DNA from: an uncultured Desulfobacterales bacterium
GTDB lineage: Bacteria; Desulfobacterota; Desulfobulbia; Desulfobulbales; Desulfocapsaceae
Assembly: GCA_937915545.1 (NCBI GenBank)
Contig: CALGIJ010000016.1
Coordinates: 1 to 64,000, forward strand
DNA: 64,000 nucleotides
Direction of reading: 5' to 3'
Position numbers and translations under genes: made by a program. Below, in pieces: positions 18,853-26,890 of this stretch. Each line of letters begins with the position of its first letter. The stretch's first letter is position 1. Under the pieces are notes generated by a model. It was given only the letters and a program-made list of their open reading frames with translations. It was not told the origin of the DNA and made no database searches.

Positions 18853-19263
18853 ATGGATGCCTACAGCGAAGCCCATCTCTTTGTCGCCGCCGTACGAGTG
18901 CTGCAGCACCGCGGCGGATGTCCGCCCGCCATCGAGGAGGTGGCGGAGATGCTCGATCTCTCGGTGGAAATGGCGCACACCATCTGCCGCCGCCTCAGCA
19001 AGGCGGGGATCGTCGAGGCCCTCGCCGACCCCTTCACGGTCAAGCTGGCGGTGGCCAATCATCTCGCCATAGAAGAGCTGCCGCGCACCGCCGTCGAGGA
19101 AAACAGCCTCGCTAAGGAACTGGCCAGGTTTCAGTCGGAGAAGAAGAACGTCGATGAGAAGGTCGCCGCCATCCAGGCGGAAATGGCCAAAAAGCGCCAG
19201 GACCTCTTCGCCGATCTCGAGGCCAAGTTCAAGAAGGAGATGGCCAAGCACAAGAAAGAGTAA
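18853..19263 (+). CDS. Small winged-helix protein with coiled-coil tail
   Basis: The 136-residue protein has an N-terminal winged-helix-like region (LQHRGGCPPAIEEVAEMLDLSVEMAHTICRRLSKAGIVEAL). A highly charged, probably coiled-coil tail from about residue 85 follows (KELARFQSEKKNVDEKVAAI to KFKKEMAKHKKE). This arrangement recurs as small uncharacterised DNA-binding-like proteins in Desulfobacterota. It could be a transcription factor, but no ligand domain is present. It stands alone, with a weak hairpin after the stop. Confidence 0.75.
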   Translation: MDAYSEAHLFVAAVRVLQHRGGCPPAIEEVAEMLDLSVEMAHTICRRLSKAGIVEALADPFTVKLAVANHLAIEELPRTAVEENSLAKELARFQSEKKNVDEKVAAIQAEMAKKRQDLFADLEAKFKKEMAKHKKE

Positions 19264-19271
19264 GGCTGGGA

Positions 19272-19292
19272 GGGAGAGCGCAGCGTTCTCCC
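19272..19292 (+). terminator. Weak hairpin terminator candidate
   Basis: GGGAGAGCG and CGTTCTCCC can pair around a CAG loop with one G-T pair. It lies nine bases after the stop of the winged-helix gene. Only a short pyrimidine run follows, so termination efficiency is doubtful. Confidence 0.4.
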
Positions 19293-19330
19293 CTTCATGA
19301 AGCCCCGTCCTCCGTGGGAACGGCTGCCAA

Positions 19331-19370
19331 GTAAATAGTTCTTGACCAGCAAAAGAGAACTACTTACATT
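19331..19370 (+). promoter_or_regulatory. Sigma-70 promoter overlapped by a Fur/PerR-type inverted repeat
   Basis: TTGACC (19342-19347) and TACATT (19365-19370) are separated by 17 bp. The arms GTAAATAGTTCT (19331-19342) and AGAACTACTTAC (19356-19367) form an inverted repeat matching at 11 of 12 positions. They straddle the -35 and -10 elements. The downstream gene encodes a Fur-family repressor, so this is a strong candidate for its own operator. Confidence 0.75.
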
Positions 19371-19399
19371 TGGTAAAAATTCCTACAAGGACGGGAAAC

Positions 19400-19792
19400 A
19401 TGCAGTTGCGGATGACCAACCAGCGGGAGATCATTCTCCGGGAGCTGCGCCAGAGTGGACGGCACCTCACTGCCGACGAGCTCTACGATCTCGTCAAGAA
19501 GATCATGCCGCGCATCAGCCTGGCCACGGTATACCGCAACCTGGAGATCCTCTCTGAGGCGGGGATCATCGGCAAGCTCGAGATCAGCGGCCGGCAGAAG
19601 CGCTTCGACTACGACCCCGAAGAGCACGACCATATCTACTGCGTCGTCTGCCATCGCGTCGACAATTTCGAGCTCGACCGACATGGGATCAACATCGACA
19701 CCCTGCCGCAGGTGCCCGGCTACACGGTGACCGGCTGTCGCCTGGAGTTGCTCGGCATCTGCCCGGAGTGTCGCAAACAGCAAGGACAATGA
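19400..19792 (+). CDS. Fur/PerR-family transcriptional repressor
   Basis: The 130-residue protein has the Fur-family winged helix (MTNQREIILRELRQSGRHLTADELYDLVKK, ISLATVYRNLEILSEAGII). The dimerisation domain carries a His-rich metal segment (EEHDHIYCVVC) and a structural Cys4 zinc site formed by CVVC and CPEC. This is closer to PerR than to canonical Fur, but the sensing residues cannot be decided here. The ATG at 19400 follows AAGGAC; a TTG at 19370 is possible but falls in the promoter -10. The inverted repeat over its promoter suggests autoregulation. It is followed 10 bp later by a small Cys-rich winged-helix protein, probably cotranscribed. Confidence 0.9.
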   Translation: MQLRMTNQREIILRELRQSGRHLTADELYDLVKKIMPRISLATVYRNLEILSEAGIIGKLEISGRQKRFDYDPEEHDHIYCVVCHRVDNFELDRHGINIDTLPQVPGYTVTGCRLELLGICPECRKQQGQ

Positions 19793-19802
19793 GGAGAAAG
19801 CG

Positions 19803-20054
19803 ATGAGTGGATGTGGATGTGGCTGCAGCAGCGCCAAGGGTGACAAGGCTTCGGCCGGGGAGAAGGGCAAGGCGATTCTCGAGGCGCTGGTGAAGATCGG
19901 CGGCCCCTGCGGTACCAAGGAGATTGTCGAGAATACTGGTCTCGACAAGAAAGTGATCAGCAACGAGATCGCCGCCTTGAAGAAGCAGGGCCTGGTGGAC
20001 AGCCCGGTGCGCTGCAAATACGGCATCACCGCCGCAGGAAAGGCTGCCATTTAA
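19803..20054 (+). CDS. Small winged-helix protein with Cys-rich N terminus
   Basis: The 83-residue protein opens with MSGCGCGCSSAKGDK, three closely spaced cysteines. It continues as a winged-helix domain (ILEALVKIGGPCGTKEIVENTGLDKKVISNEIAALKKQGLVDS, then CKYGITAAGKAAI). The domain looks DNA-binding and the Cys cluster could ligate a metal or Fe-S cluster. The function is not known. It starts ten bases after the Fur/PerR-like gene, so the two are likely one transcript under a peroxide- or metal-responsive promoter. Confidence 0.8.
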   Translation: MSGCGCGCSSAKGDKASAGEKGKAILEALVKIGGPCGTKEIVENTGLDKKVISNEIAALKKQGLVDSPVRCKYGITAAGKAAI

Positions 20055-20220
20055 GGGGTCCCAGCCCTGGCAACAGGGCAAGGGGAGGCTGGTCGTGAGG
20101 GGAGGGTGTCGTTTCCCGCTGCGGCTGGTGTGAATGTACTGGCGAAGGGGTGTGCGCGGATGGTACAATAGCTGGAAATTCTTGTCACTTTCGCCACACC
20201 CCCTTCGCCAACGGTGCATC

Positions 20221-20814
20221 ATGCAGGAAATTATCGCAAAAACCAGGACTTTCAGGCGCTTTGCGCAGAAGGAAGCGATCAGCACGGCAGTCCTCCACGA
20301 ACTCGTCGACCTCGCCCGCCTCGGCGGCTCGGCCCGCAACGGCCAGCCCTGGCAGTACATGGTGGTCAACACCCCGGAACTCTGCGCCAAAATCTTCCCC
20401 TACCTCGCCTGGGCGGCTTACCTCCCTGACTGGGCCGGACCGGCTGAGGGGGAGCGCCCCAGCGCCTACGTGCTCTGCCTGCTCAACAAGAAATGGCTGC
20501 GCGGCTCGCCGGCGGAGGCGCAGTTCGACCTCGGCGTGGCAACGCAGAACCTCTTGCTCGGGGCCATGGAGAAACGCATCGGCGGCTGCCGCATCGGCGC
20601 CTTCAGCCCCAGGTTGGCCGAGCTCTTCGAACTGCCCGAACACCTCTCCCTGTCCTTACTGGTCGCCCTCGGCAAGCCCCGCGAGACGGTGATCCTCGAG
20701 GAATGCCGCGATGACGAGGACATCCGCTACTGGCGTGATGAGCACGGGGTTCATCATGTGCCGAAACGTTCACTGGAAAGCTGTCTGGTGACGCTCAAAG
20801 TGCGTCAGGGGTAG
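20221..20814 (+). CDS. Nitroreductase-family FMN oxidoreductase
   Basis: The 197-residue protein matches the nitroreductase fold. TRTFRRFAQKEAISTAVLHELVDLARLGGSARNGQPWQY is the N-terminal FMN-phosphate and dimer region, EAQFDLGVATQNLLLGAMEKRIGGCRIG the central helix, and a C-terminal VALGKPRETV is present. Such enzymes use NAD(P)H to reduce quinones, nitro compounds or flavins in the cytosol; the natural substrate cannot be told. The start at 20221 is chosen since upstream residues are non-homologous. It is followed six bases later by an uncharacterised gene and then by a radical SAM gene, forming a compact three-gene unit. Confidence 0.88.
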   Translation: MQEIIAKTRTFRRFAQKEAISTAVLHELVDLARLGGSARNGQPWQYMVVNTPELCAKIFPYLAWAAYLPDWAGPAEGERPSAYVLCLLNKKWLRGSPAEAQFDLGVATQNLLLGAMEKRIGGCRIGAFSPRLAELFELPEHLSLSLLVALGKPRETVILEECRDDEDIRYWRDEHGVHHVPKRSLESCLVTLKVRQG

Positions 20815-20820
20815 TTGGCC

Positions 20821-21204
20821 ATGGAAGAGAACAGACCCTTTGCGGAACGGCTCGCCGCCCTGCGCGACGAGGCCGCCGCGTTAGAGGACCCGAGCTCGCC
20901 GGATCATGTCGAAGAGGTCGCCGTTCGCCTCGCCGGCCTCAACTTCGCGCCGCCGGTGGTGGTCGAGGCCGCCATCTTCCTTCGTCTGCGCAAGCAGGGG
21001 CTGGAGCAGGAGATAAAGCGTATCGCCAGCCTTCCCGAGGCTCAAGTCTGCATCCTCGGCGGGGGAGACCAGCGCCTCTCCTGCGACGACCAGCGGCTGC
21101 AGCATATCACCGTGCTCATCTTCTATTTCAAAAAGCTCCTCCTGCTGCGCGCCGGTGACCCCGGGGAGTGGGACGAGATCGACGAGCTCTACGTCCACGA
21201 TTGA
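20821..21204 (+). CDS. Conserved hypothetical protein, 127 aa
   Basis: I do not recognise a named family. The protein is mostly helical and acidic with no signal or membrane segment: RFAERLAAL-like opening, FAPPVVVEAAIFLRLRKQGLEQEIKRIASLP in the middle, an ITVLIFYFKKLLLLRAG strand-helix, and an acidic end DEIDELYVHD. A TTG two codons upstream could also serve as start. Its stop shares TTGA with a possible TTG start of the radical SAM gene, suggesting translational coupling with it. Confidence 0.7.
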   Translation: MEENRPFAERLAALRDEAAALEDPSSPDHVEEVAVRLAGLNFAPPVVVEAAIFLRLRKQGLEQEIKRIASLPEAQVCILGGGDQRLSCDDQRLQHITVLIFYFKKLLLLRAGDPGEWDEIDELYVHD

Positions 21205-22199
21205 CGAGCGCCGGCGACGATCCGCACCACGAGGGACCACCCCTCGTTCATACCTTCAGCATCTCCTGTCGCCAGCGCTTTGGCGCTGCGGTGGGTAAGA
21301 TCCCGCTTGACGTCGGCGTCGTCTGCCCCAATCGACGCCATGGCGGCTGCATCTACTGCCGCCCCGCGGCCTTCACCGCCACCTCTCTCGCCGCAGGCGG
21401 CGATGTCGCCGCGCAGCTCCGCCGCGGACGGGAGCAGCTCCGCGGGCGTTTTTCCTCCTATTTCGCCTATCTGCAGCAGGAGACCTGCACCGCCCTGGAC
21501 GCGTCGCGGCTGCTCCCCCTGCTCGACAGCCTGCTGCAGGCCGACGCCTGCCGCGGCCTCATCCTCTCCACCCGCCCCGACTTCCTTCCTGAAGCCTTGC
21601 TCGCCGACCTGCACAGCCTGGTGCAGGGCCATGGCAAGGAGTGTTTGGTGGAGCTTGGCCTGCAAAGTGTCCACCAGCGGAGCCTGAAGCTGCTCAATCG
21701 CAACCATGATTATGCCGCCTTTACCGACGCCGTCGGTCGCATCCGGGAGTTTCCCGCACTGCGCGCCGGCGCCCACCTCTTGCTCGGCATCCCCGGCGAG
21801 AGTGCCGAGGAGATGCGTGTCTCGGTGGCCAGCGTCTGCGCCCTGGGCATCGACGACCTCAAGATCCACCACCTCCAGGTATTGCGCGACACCACCCTCG
21901 CCCAGTGGTGGCGGCAGGGGCGGGTGGCGACCTTTACCTGCGAGGGCTACCTGGAACTGCTGCTGACCCTGCTGCCGCTCATTCCGGCGCGGGTGGTGAT
22001 ACACCGGCTGTGGGCCGAAGCCCATCCCGCCGACCTCCTCGCCCCGCGCTGGCACCTCCATGCCGCCGCCCTGTCCGGTGAGCTGCGCCGCCGCCTGGCC
22101 CTGGCCGGCCTGCGTCAGGGTTGCGCCCTGCCGGAGGCGGCCATTTGCGGCGGGACCGTCGAGGCCGCTTGGCAAGGGCCGCGTTCGATGTTACCATAG
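21201..22199 (+). CDS. TIGR01212-family radical SAM protein (YhcC-like)
   Basis: The protein (332 residues from TTG 21201; GTG at 21168 is an alternative) matches the TIGR01212 radical SAM family. The family-specific YCxxC-like cluster site is CPNRRHGGCIYC, preceded by KIPLDVGVVCPN. LILSTRPDFLPEAL, ECLVELGLQSVHQRSLKLLNRNH and LLLGIPGESAEEM follow the family's SAM-barrel layout. The spacing of the cysteines (C-x7-C-x2-C) is characteristic of this family rather than of standard CxxxCxxC proteins. The substrate of the family is unknown to me. It is the last gene of the nitroreductase unit and overlaps the preceding stop. Confidence 0.88.
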   Translation: MTSAGDDPHHEGPPLVHTFSISCRQRFGAAVGKIPLDVGVVCPNRRHGGCIYCRPAAFTATSLAAGGDVAAQLRRGREQLRGRFSSYFAYLQQETCTALDASRLLPLLDSLLQADACRGLILSTRPDFLPEALLADLHSLVQGHGKECLVELGLQSVHQRSLKLLNRNHDYAAFTDAVGRIREFPALRAGAHLLLGIPGESAEEMRVSVASVCALGIDDLKIHHLQVLRDTTLAQWWRQGRVATFTCEGYLELLLTLLPLIPARVVIHRLWAEAHPADLLAPRWHLHAAALSGELRRRLALAGLRQGCALPEAAICGGTVEAAWQGPRSMLP

Positions 22200-22256
22200 C
22201 GGCCTGGCAGTTTTCTCACCCATTACCCCGCAGGCCGCAGACACAGAGGAACGCAT

Positions 22257-23489
22257 ATGGAAGAACAGGTCACGATCCGCTACGCCGAGCGCATGAAGCA
22301 GTTGCCGCCGTATCTTTTCGGCATGATCAACAAGATGAAGATGGAGAAGCGCTGGAAGGGTGACGACGTCATCGACCTCGGCATGGGCAATCCGGTCGAT
22401 CCCACCCCCGGACCGGTGACCGACAAGCTCTGCGAGGTGGCGGTCGACCCCAAGGCGCACCGCTACCCGGTGGCCGGCGGCATGAAAAACCTCAAACGCG
22501 AGATCGCTCTCTACTACCGTCGCAACTACCAGGTGGAGCTCAATGGCGAGGACGACGTCATCTGCACCATCGGCTCCAAGGAGGGCATCTCCCACCTCTG
22601 CCTGGCCCTGCTCGGACCTGGCGACACGGTGCTCACCCCGGCCCCGGCCTTCCCCATCCATGTCTACGCCGCGGTCATCGCCGGGGCCAACGTGCTGCGC
22701 TTCCCCTTGAGCTCCGAGGAGGGCATGCTGGCGCAGATCGTCGGCATGTGCAACTCGCTCTACCCGCCGCCGAAGCTGCTCATGCTCAACTATCCCCACA
22801 ACCCCACCGGCGCCCTGGTCTCGCAGGACTTCTTCGTCGAGGTGGTCAAGCTGGCGCGGAAATACAACTTCATGGTCATCAACGACTTCGCCTACGGCAA
22901 GATCACCTACGACGGCGTCGTCGCCCCCAGCTTCCTGCAGGCCCCCGGGGCCCTGGAGGTGGGTGTCGAGTTCAGCTCCTTCTCCAAGTCCTACAACATG
23001 GCGGGCTGGCGCCTCGGCTACTGCGTCGGCAACCGCGAGATGATCGGCGGCCTCTCCAAGATCAAGGGCTACTACGACTACGGCATCTTCTCGGCCATCC
23101 AGGTGGCGGGCATCGTCGCCATGCGCGACTGCGACGACAACATCGCCGAGCAGGTCGCCGTCTACCAGCGGCGCCGCGACGTGCTCTGCGACGGCCTGAG
23201 CAAGATGGGCTGGGAGGTGGAGCTGCCCAAGGCGGGGATGTTCCTCTGGGTGAGGATTCCCGAGCCCTATATCCGCATGGGCTCGGTAAGGTTTTCGGTG
23301 GAGATGATGGAGCGGGCCAACGTCGCGGTGGCCCCCGGGGCCGGCTTCGGCGTCGAGGGCGACGGCTACCTGCGCCTCGCCCTGGTGGAGAACGAGAACC
23401 GCATCACCCAGGCCTTGAAGCAGATGCGCCGCGCCTTGAAGGAGATCGACGCCGAGGTCGCCGCCGGCACCTTCCAGCTCAGTCCGTGA
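22257..23489 (+). CDS. alaC: Alanine-type aminotransferase AlaC
   Basis: This 410-residue PLP-dependent class I/II aminotransferase resembles AlaC (YfdZ), which interconverts pyruvate and glutamate with alanine and 2-oxoglutarate; LL-diaminopimelate aminotransferases are close relatives. The Schiff-base Lys is K244 in FSSFSKSYNMAGWRLG. YPHNPTGALV and NDFAYG provide the Asn and Asp/Tyr PLP contacts, and RLALVENENRI includes the carboxylate-binding Arg. The N-terminal DLGMGNPVDPTP is typical of the AlaC group. It is preceded by the radical SAM gene on the same strand at a distance of 57 bp, and it is convergent with rlmI. Confidence 0.9.
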   Translation: MEEQVTIRYAERMKQLPPYLFGMINKMKMEKRWKGDDVIDLGMGNPVDPTPGPVTDKLCEVAVDPKAHRYPVAGGMKNLKREIALYYRRNYQVELNGEDDVICTIGSKEGISHLCLALLGPGDTVLTPAPAFPIHVYAAVIAGANVLRFPLSSEEGMLAQIVGMCNSLYPPPKLLMLNYPHNPTGALVSQDFFVEVVKLARKYNFMVINDFAYGKITYDGVVAPSFLQAPGALEVGVEFSSFSKSYNMAGWRLGYCVGNREMIGGLSKIKGYYDYGIFSAIQVAGIVAMRDCDDNIAEQVAVYQRRRDVLCDGLSKMGWEVELPKAGMFLWVRIPEPYIRMGSVRFSVEMMERANVAVAPGAGFGVEGDGYLRLALVENENRITQALKQMRRALKEIDAEVAAGTFQLSP

Positions 23490-23495
23490 ACCAAT

Positions 23496-23517
23496 GCGGG
23501 GCCTACCAGGGCCCCGC
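23496..23517. terminator. Bidirectional hairpin between alaC and rlmI
   Basis: A perfect 8-bp inverted repeat GCGGGGCC/GGCCCCGC with a 6-nt loop lies just after the alaC stop and overlaps the very end of rlmI. There is no T-run on either side, so it may act as a Rho-dependent pause or an mRNA 3' stabiliser rather than a full intrinsic terminator. Confidence 0.45.
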
Positions 23518-24693
23518 CTGGACAAGCACCGCCTTAAGGTAGCGGGTCTCGGGGATGGCCGGGTGCACCGGGTGGTCCGGGCCCTGCATGCCCTCGCGGA
23601 GCAAGCGCAGATGCAGCCCCTGGCGGGCGGCGCCCTGCTGCAGCAGCTCGGGGAGGTCGTCGCGGCCGAGGTGCATGGAGCAGGAGGCGGAGAGCAGCAG
23701 GCCATCCGCGGCGAGCAGCCGCAGGGCGAGCTCGTTGATGCGCTGATAGGCCTGGCGTCCCTGGCGATAATCCTTTTTCTTCTTGATGAAGGCGGGCGGG
23801 TCGACCACCACCAGGTCGAAGCGCAGCCCCTCTTCGCGCAGCCCGCGCAGCACCTCGAAGGCGTCGCCGATCAATCCCTCGAAGCGCCCTTCGGCCCCGT
23901 TGCGGCGGGCGTTTTCCTCGGCCACGGCCAGGGCTGCCGCCGAGGCGTCCACCGCCGTCACCTGCCCGGCGCCGAAGGCCGCGGCAGTCACCGCGAACGC
24001 CCCGACATAGCTGAACACGTCGAGGACCCGCTTCCCGCCGACCAGCCCCTTCAGCCAGCGCCGGTTGGGCCGCTGGTCATAGAACCAGCCGGTCTTCTGC
24101 CCCCCACCCAGCGGGGCCACGAAATGCACCCCGTTTTCCACTACCTCGACCTCCGCCGGCGGCTCGCCGTGGGCCGGTTCGACAAGGCGCTCCAGCCCCT
24201 CGAGGGTCCTGACGGCGCTGTCGTTGCGCAAGAGGATCGAGCGCGGCGCCAGCAGGCTGACCAGCGCCGCCACCACCTCGTCACCCAGCCTGTCCATGCC
24301 GGCGCTGTTGAGCTGCACCGCCAGGTGGTCGCCATAGCGGTCGACGACCAGGCCGGGGAGGAGGTCGCCCTCGCCATGGACGAGACGGTAGCAGGGCTGG
24401 TCGAAGAGGCGCTGGCGCAGCTCGAGTGCCTGGTGAAGGCGCCGCCGCAGAAGCGTCCCCTCGAGGGGGACCGCCTCGCGGGAATAGAGGCGGGCGCAGA
24501 TCAGCGAGTGGGGGTTGACGTAAGCCGCGCCGAGGACCTTGCCGCCGTGACTCTCCACCCGCACCTGCGCGCCGGGGGCGAACGTGGCCAGCGGGGTGGC
24601 GTCGTTGTCCACCTCGTTGCTGTAGATCCACAGGTGGCCGGAAGCAATGCGCCTTTCCTCGTGGGGCTTGAGACGCAGCGGGGGGAGTTCCAT
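23503..24693 (-). CDS. rlmI: 23S rRNA (cytosine-C5)-methyltransferase RlmI-like
   Basis: The 396-residue protein has an N-terminal PUA-like domain (ERRIASGHLWIYSNEVD) and then a class I SAM methyltransferase. Motif I is VLDVFSYVGAFAVTAAAFGA, motif IV DLVVVDPPAF, and motif VI SASCSMHLG with the catalytic Cys. It matches RlmI, which makes m5C1962 in E. coli 23S rRNA. QKTGWFYDQRPNR, the SAM-lid segment shared by RlmI/RlmK-type enzymes, is present. The position of the modified base in this organism is inferred by homology only. Confidence 0.9.
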   Translation of the reverse strand: MELPPLRLKPHEERRIASGHLWIYSNEVDNDATPLATFAPGAQVRVESHGGKVLGAAYVNPHSLICARLYSREAVPLEGTLLRRRLHQALELRQRLFDQPCYRLVHGEGDLLPGLVVDRYGDHLAVQLNSAGMDRLGDEVVAALVSLLAPRSILLRNDSAVRTLEGLERLVEPAHGEPPAEVEVVENGVHFVAPLGGGQKTGWFYDQRPNRRWLKGLVGGKRVLDVFSYVGAFAVTAAAFGAGQVTAVDASAAALAVAEENARRNGAEGRFEGLIGDAFEVLRGLREEGLRFDLVVVDPPAFIKKKKDYRQGRQAYQRINELALRLLAADGLLLSASCSMHLGRDDLPELLQQGAARQGLHLRLLREGMQGPDHPVHPAIPETRYLKAVLVQAGPW

Positions 24694-24729
24694 GGGGCGT
24701 TCCTTTTACTCCTTTCTCTTGGTGAAGGG

Positions 24730-26091
24730 TCAGGGGGCGATGCGGTATTTCTTGCCCTGTTCCCATAGCTCGGTGGGGCCGTAGCCGGAGAGGGTCTGCA
24801 TCTGGCGGAAGGTGACATGGGTGAAGAAGGGGCCCTCGCCATCCTTCTGCAGGGCGGCCGCCTTGACATAGCGGAACTCTCCCTGCTGCACCCACCAGTC
24901 CTTGTCGACGATGACCAGCTTCTCCACCGGGCCGATGCCGCGGTCCTTGAGGATGGCCAGCATCTCCTTCTCCAGCGACAGACTGGTCATGCCCGCCGCC
25001 GGGAAGGGGCGCGGGGCGTTGTCGAGGGCGGTCTTTTTCTCCCGCCAGCGGCTGTCCTCGGCCTTGAGGGCCTGGAGGTCTTTTTCCAGCCCGGCGAGGG
25101 TGGCGGCGTCGATGGCGGGGATGGTCCTGATCGCCGCCAGCTTGCCTTCCATTTCCTTCATGTCGGTGCTATTGACGACAAAGACGGTGCTGTCGCCGGG
25201 GGCCGGGGCCTGGTTTCTCGCCAGCACCTTCTGGCCGCGCTGCAGCAGCTCGCGCAGCTCGCCGACCTGGTTGTCCGTGGACCGCTGCCGGCCCTGCTCG
25301 TAGCCTTGGACGGCGCGGCGCAGGTTGTCAATCGCCTGGTTGAGGAAATGGGTCGATTGGCCAGCGGGGAAAGCCTGCTCGTACTCGCGCAGCAGGGCCT
25401 TGCCTGTGGCGAGGCTTTCGTCCATGCGGGCGATATCTTCGCTCTTCGGCGAAATCGGCCCGGAGGGGCTGAGATAGGCCGGGTCGTTGGGGGTGATGAG
25501 CGGTTTGATGCGCGGCAGCCAGACGCCATCGATATCCGTGGCGCCTTTTTCCGCCTCGGCGTGAGCGACGGCGCTCTTCATCGATTTGAGGGCATCCTGC
25601 AGTTCCGGCGGCGGGCCGGCCGGGTAGGCCACCGTCTCGAACTGACGTAGCGTCTCCCTGGCCTCGTTCAGCATCTCCGGGTGGGCGCCGAGGTATTTTT
25701 CCTCGCGCGGGGTGGTGAAGGCCCAGAACGTCTTGCGCCATTTTTCGATCTCCTGCGCTTTCTGCCGGGCTTCTTCCTTGCCCTCTGTCGATGGCGGCAG
25801 GGCCACCGCCGTCTTCTGGTCGACCTTGCGCTGCAGCTGCTTGAACTTGCTGTTGATGGTCACCAGCTTGCGGTTACCGGGGTCGCTCTGCTGCAGCTGT
25901 TCGAGCTTGACGCCGATCTCGGCGAGCATTGCCGATCCCTGCTCGCTGTCGCCGGCGAAGATGGTCTTCTCGGCGAGGCGCAGGGCCTTTTCGATGTCGC
26001 CGGCCTCGTCGCCCATCGCCGGAGTGGTGAAGAGGAGCAGGGAAGAGAACAACAGGGGAGCCGCCAGACGGGACAAGGTGCATTTCGACAT
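24730..26091 (-). CDS. Secreted coiled-coil protein of unknown function, 453 aa
   Basis: A signal peptide (about residues 1-27: LAAPLLFSSLLLFTTPAMG) is followed by a long helical, charged region with several heptad-like stretches (EQLQQSDPGNRKLVTINSKF, KAQEIEKWRKTFWAF, DLQALKAEDSRWREKKTALD). A distinct C-terminal domain from about residue 395 follows (KLVIVDKDWWVQQGEFRYVK to the end). I recognise no named domain. It is strongly predicted to be exported and could be a periplasmic structural or chaperone-like protein. AGGAGG precedes the ATG at 26091. It stands alone between rlmI and the divergent rubrerythrin gene. Confidence 0.75.
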   Translation of the reverse strand: MSKCTLSRLAAPLLFSSLLLFTTPAMGDEAGDIEKALRLAEKTIFAGDSEQGSAMLAEIGVKLEQLQQSDPGNRKLVTINSKFKQLQRKVDQKTAVALPPSTEGKEEARQKAQEIEKWRKTFWAFTTPREEKYLGAHPEMLNEARETLRQFETVAYPAGPPPELQDALKSMKSAVAHAEAEKGATDIDGVWLPRIKPLITPNDPAYLSPSGPISPKSEDIARMDESLATGKALLREYEQAFPAGQSTHFLNQAIDNLRRAVQGYEQGRQRSTDNQVGELRELLQRGQKVLARNQAPAPGDSTVFVVNSTDMKEMEGKLAAIRTIPAIDAATLAGLEKDLQALKAEDSRWREKKTALDNAPRPFPAAGMTSLSLEKEMLAILKDRGIGPVEKLVIVDKDWWVQQGEFRYVKAAALQKDGEGPFFTHVTFRQMQTLSGYGPTELWEQGKKYRIAP

Positions 26092-26227
26092 GGGTATTCC
26101 TCCTTTTGCTGAAGTGACAATCGGGTGAGCCGCTCTCTATGCCGCCCCTTCATGCTACCCTCACCGGCGGCTGGAGGCAAGCGCTGTTGGTGCCGGCAGG
26201 GGTGCGGTCTTTTTTTTCATTTACCTC

Positions 26228-26255
26228 TTGCCATTTACATAGGAAGAATTATTAT
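26228..26255 (+). promoter_or_regulatory. Sigma-70 promoter of the rubrerythrin gene
   Basis: TTGCCA and TATTAT are spaced by 16 bp in an AT-rich island in otherwise GC-rich DNA, about 75 bp before the rubrerythrin start. Two direct copies of CATTTAC (starting at about 26218 and 26232) flank and overlap the -35 and may be a regulator site. Their reverse complement shares GTAAAT with the operator in front of the Fur/PerR gene, which is only suggestive. Confidence 0.55.
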
Positions 26256-26328
26256 TAGCGGGAATTTGTGTCAAGGGCGGTCTAGCGCCCTGGGAACATC
26301 ACCATCACCAACCACTCAAGGAGGAACA

Positions 26329-26829
26329 ATGGCATCGACCACCGACAATCTCAAGGAAGCCTTCGCCGGCGAGAGCCAGGCCAACCAGAAATACCGCGCC
26401 TTTGCCAAGAAGGCGGAAAAAGACGGTTTCGTCAATATCGCCAAGCTCTTTCGCACCACCGCCGAGGCCGAGCGCATCCATGCCGAGGGTCATCTCAAGG
26501 CCCTGGAGATGATCCACACCACCGCCGAGAACCTGCAGGCGGCCATCGACGGCGAGACCTACGAGTTCACCGAGATGTATCCGCCAATGGTGCAGCTCGC
26601 CGAGAGCGACGGCCATAAGGCCAAGACGATGTTCAAGTTCGCCGTCGACGCCGAGGCGGTGCATGCCCGCATCTACAAGGAAGCCCTCGAAGCCGTCAAG
26701 GCCGGTCGCGACATGGCCACCGCAGACTTCTATCTCTGCCCGGTATGCGGCTATATCGAAGTCGGCAAGGCTCCGGAAAAATGTCCGGTCTGCGGTGCCT
26801 TGCAGAAGATCTTCGTCAAGGTCGACTGA
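26329..26829 (+). CDS. Rubrerythrin (peroxidase-type diiron protein)
   Basis: The 166-residue protein has a ferritin-like four-helix diiron domain (ESQANQKYRAFAKKAEKDG, EAERIHAEGHLKAL, DAEAVHARIYKEALEAV). A C-terminal rubredoxin-like FeCys4 domain follows (LCPVCGYIEVGKAPEKCPVCG). Rubrerythrins reduce hydrogen peroxide in anaerobes with electrons from rubredoxin or NADH systems. It is the classic PerR-regulated defence gene of sulfate reducers. AAGGAGG lies before the ATG at 26329, and the frame upstream of it is non-homologous. A rubrerythrin near a Fur/PerR-family gene (7 kb away) fits an oxidative-stress regulon. Confidence 0.95.
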   Translation: MASTTDNLKEAFAGESQANQKYRAFAKKAEKDGFVNIAKLFRTTAEAERIHAEGHLKALEMIHTTAENLQAAIDGETYEFTEMYPPMVQLAESDGHKAKTMFKFAVDAEAVHARIYKEALEAVKAGRDMATADFYLCPVCGYIEVGKAPEKCPVCGALQKIFVKVD

Positions 26830-26843
26830 TCCCCTCCCGTGTG

Positions 26844-26879
26844 CGGCGGCAGAGGGGCCACATGGCCTATCTGCCGCCG
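26844..26879. terminator. Bidirectional hairpin after rubrerythrin
   Basis: A 10-bp perfect inverted repeat CGGCGGCAGA/TCTGCCGCCG encloses a second small stem GGCCA/TGGCC. It sits between two convergent genes, the rubrerythrin and the acyl-CoA ligase. No strong T-run follows on either strand, so its strength is unsure. Confidence 0.5.
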
Positions 26880-26890
26880 TCCTCCCCCCC

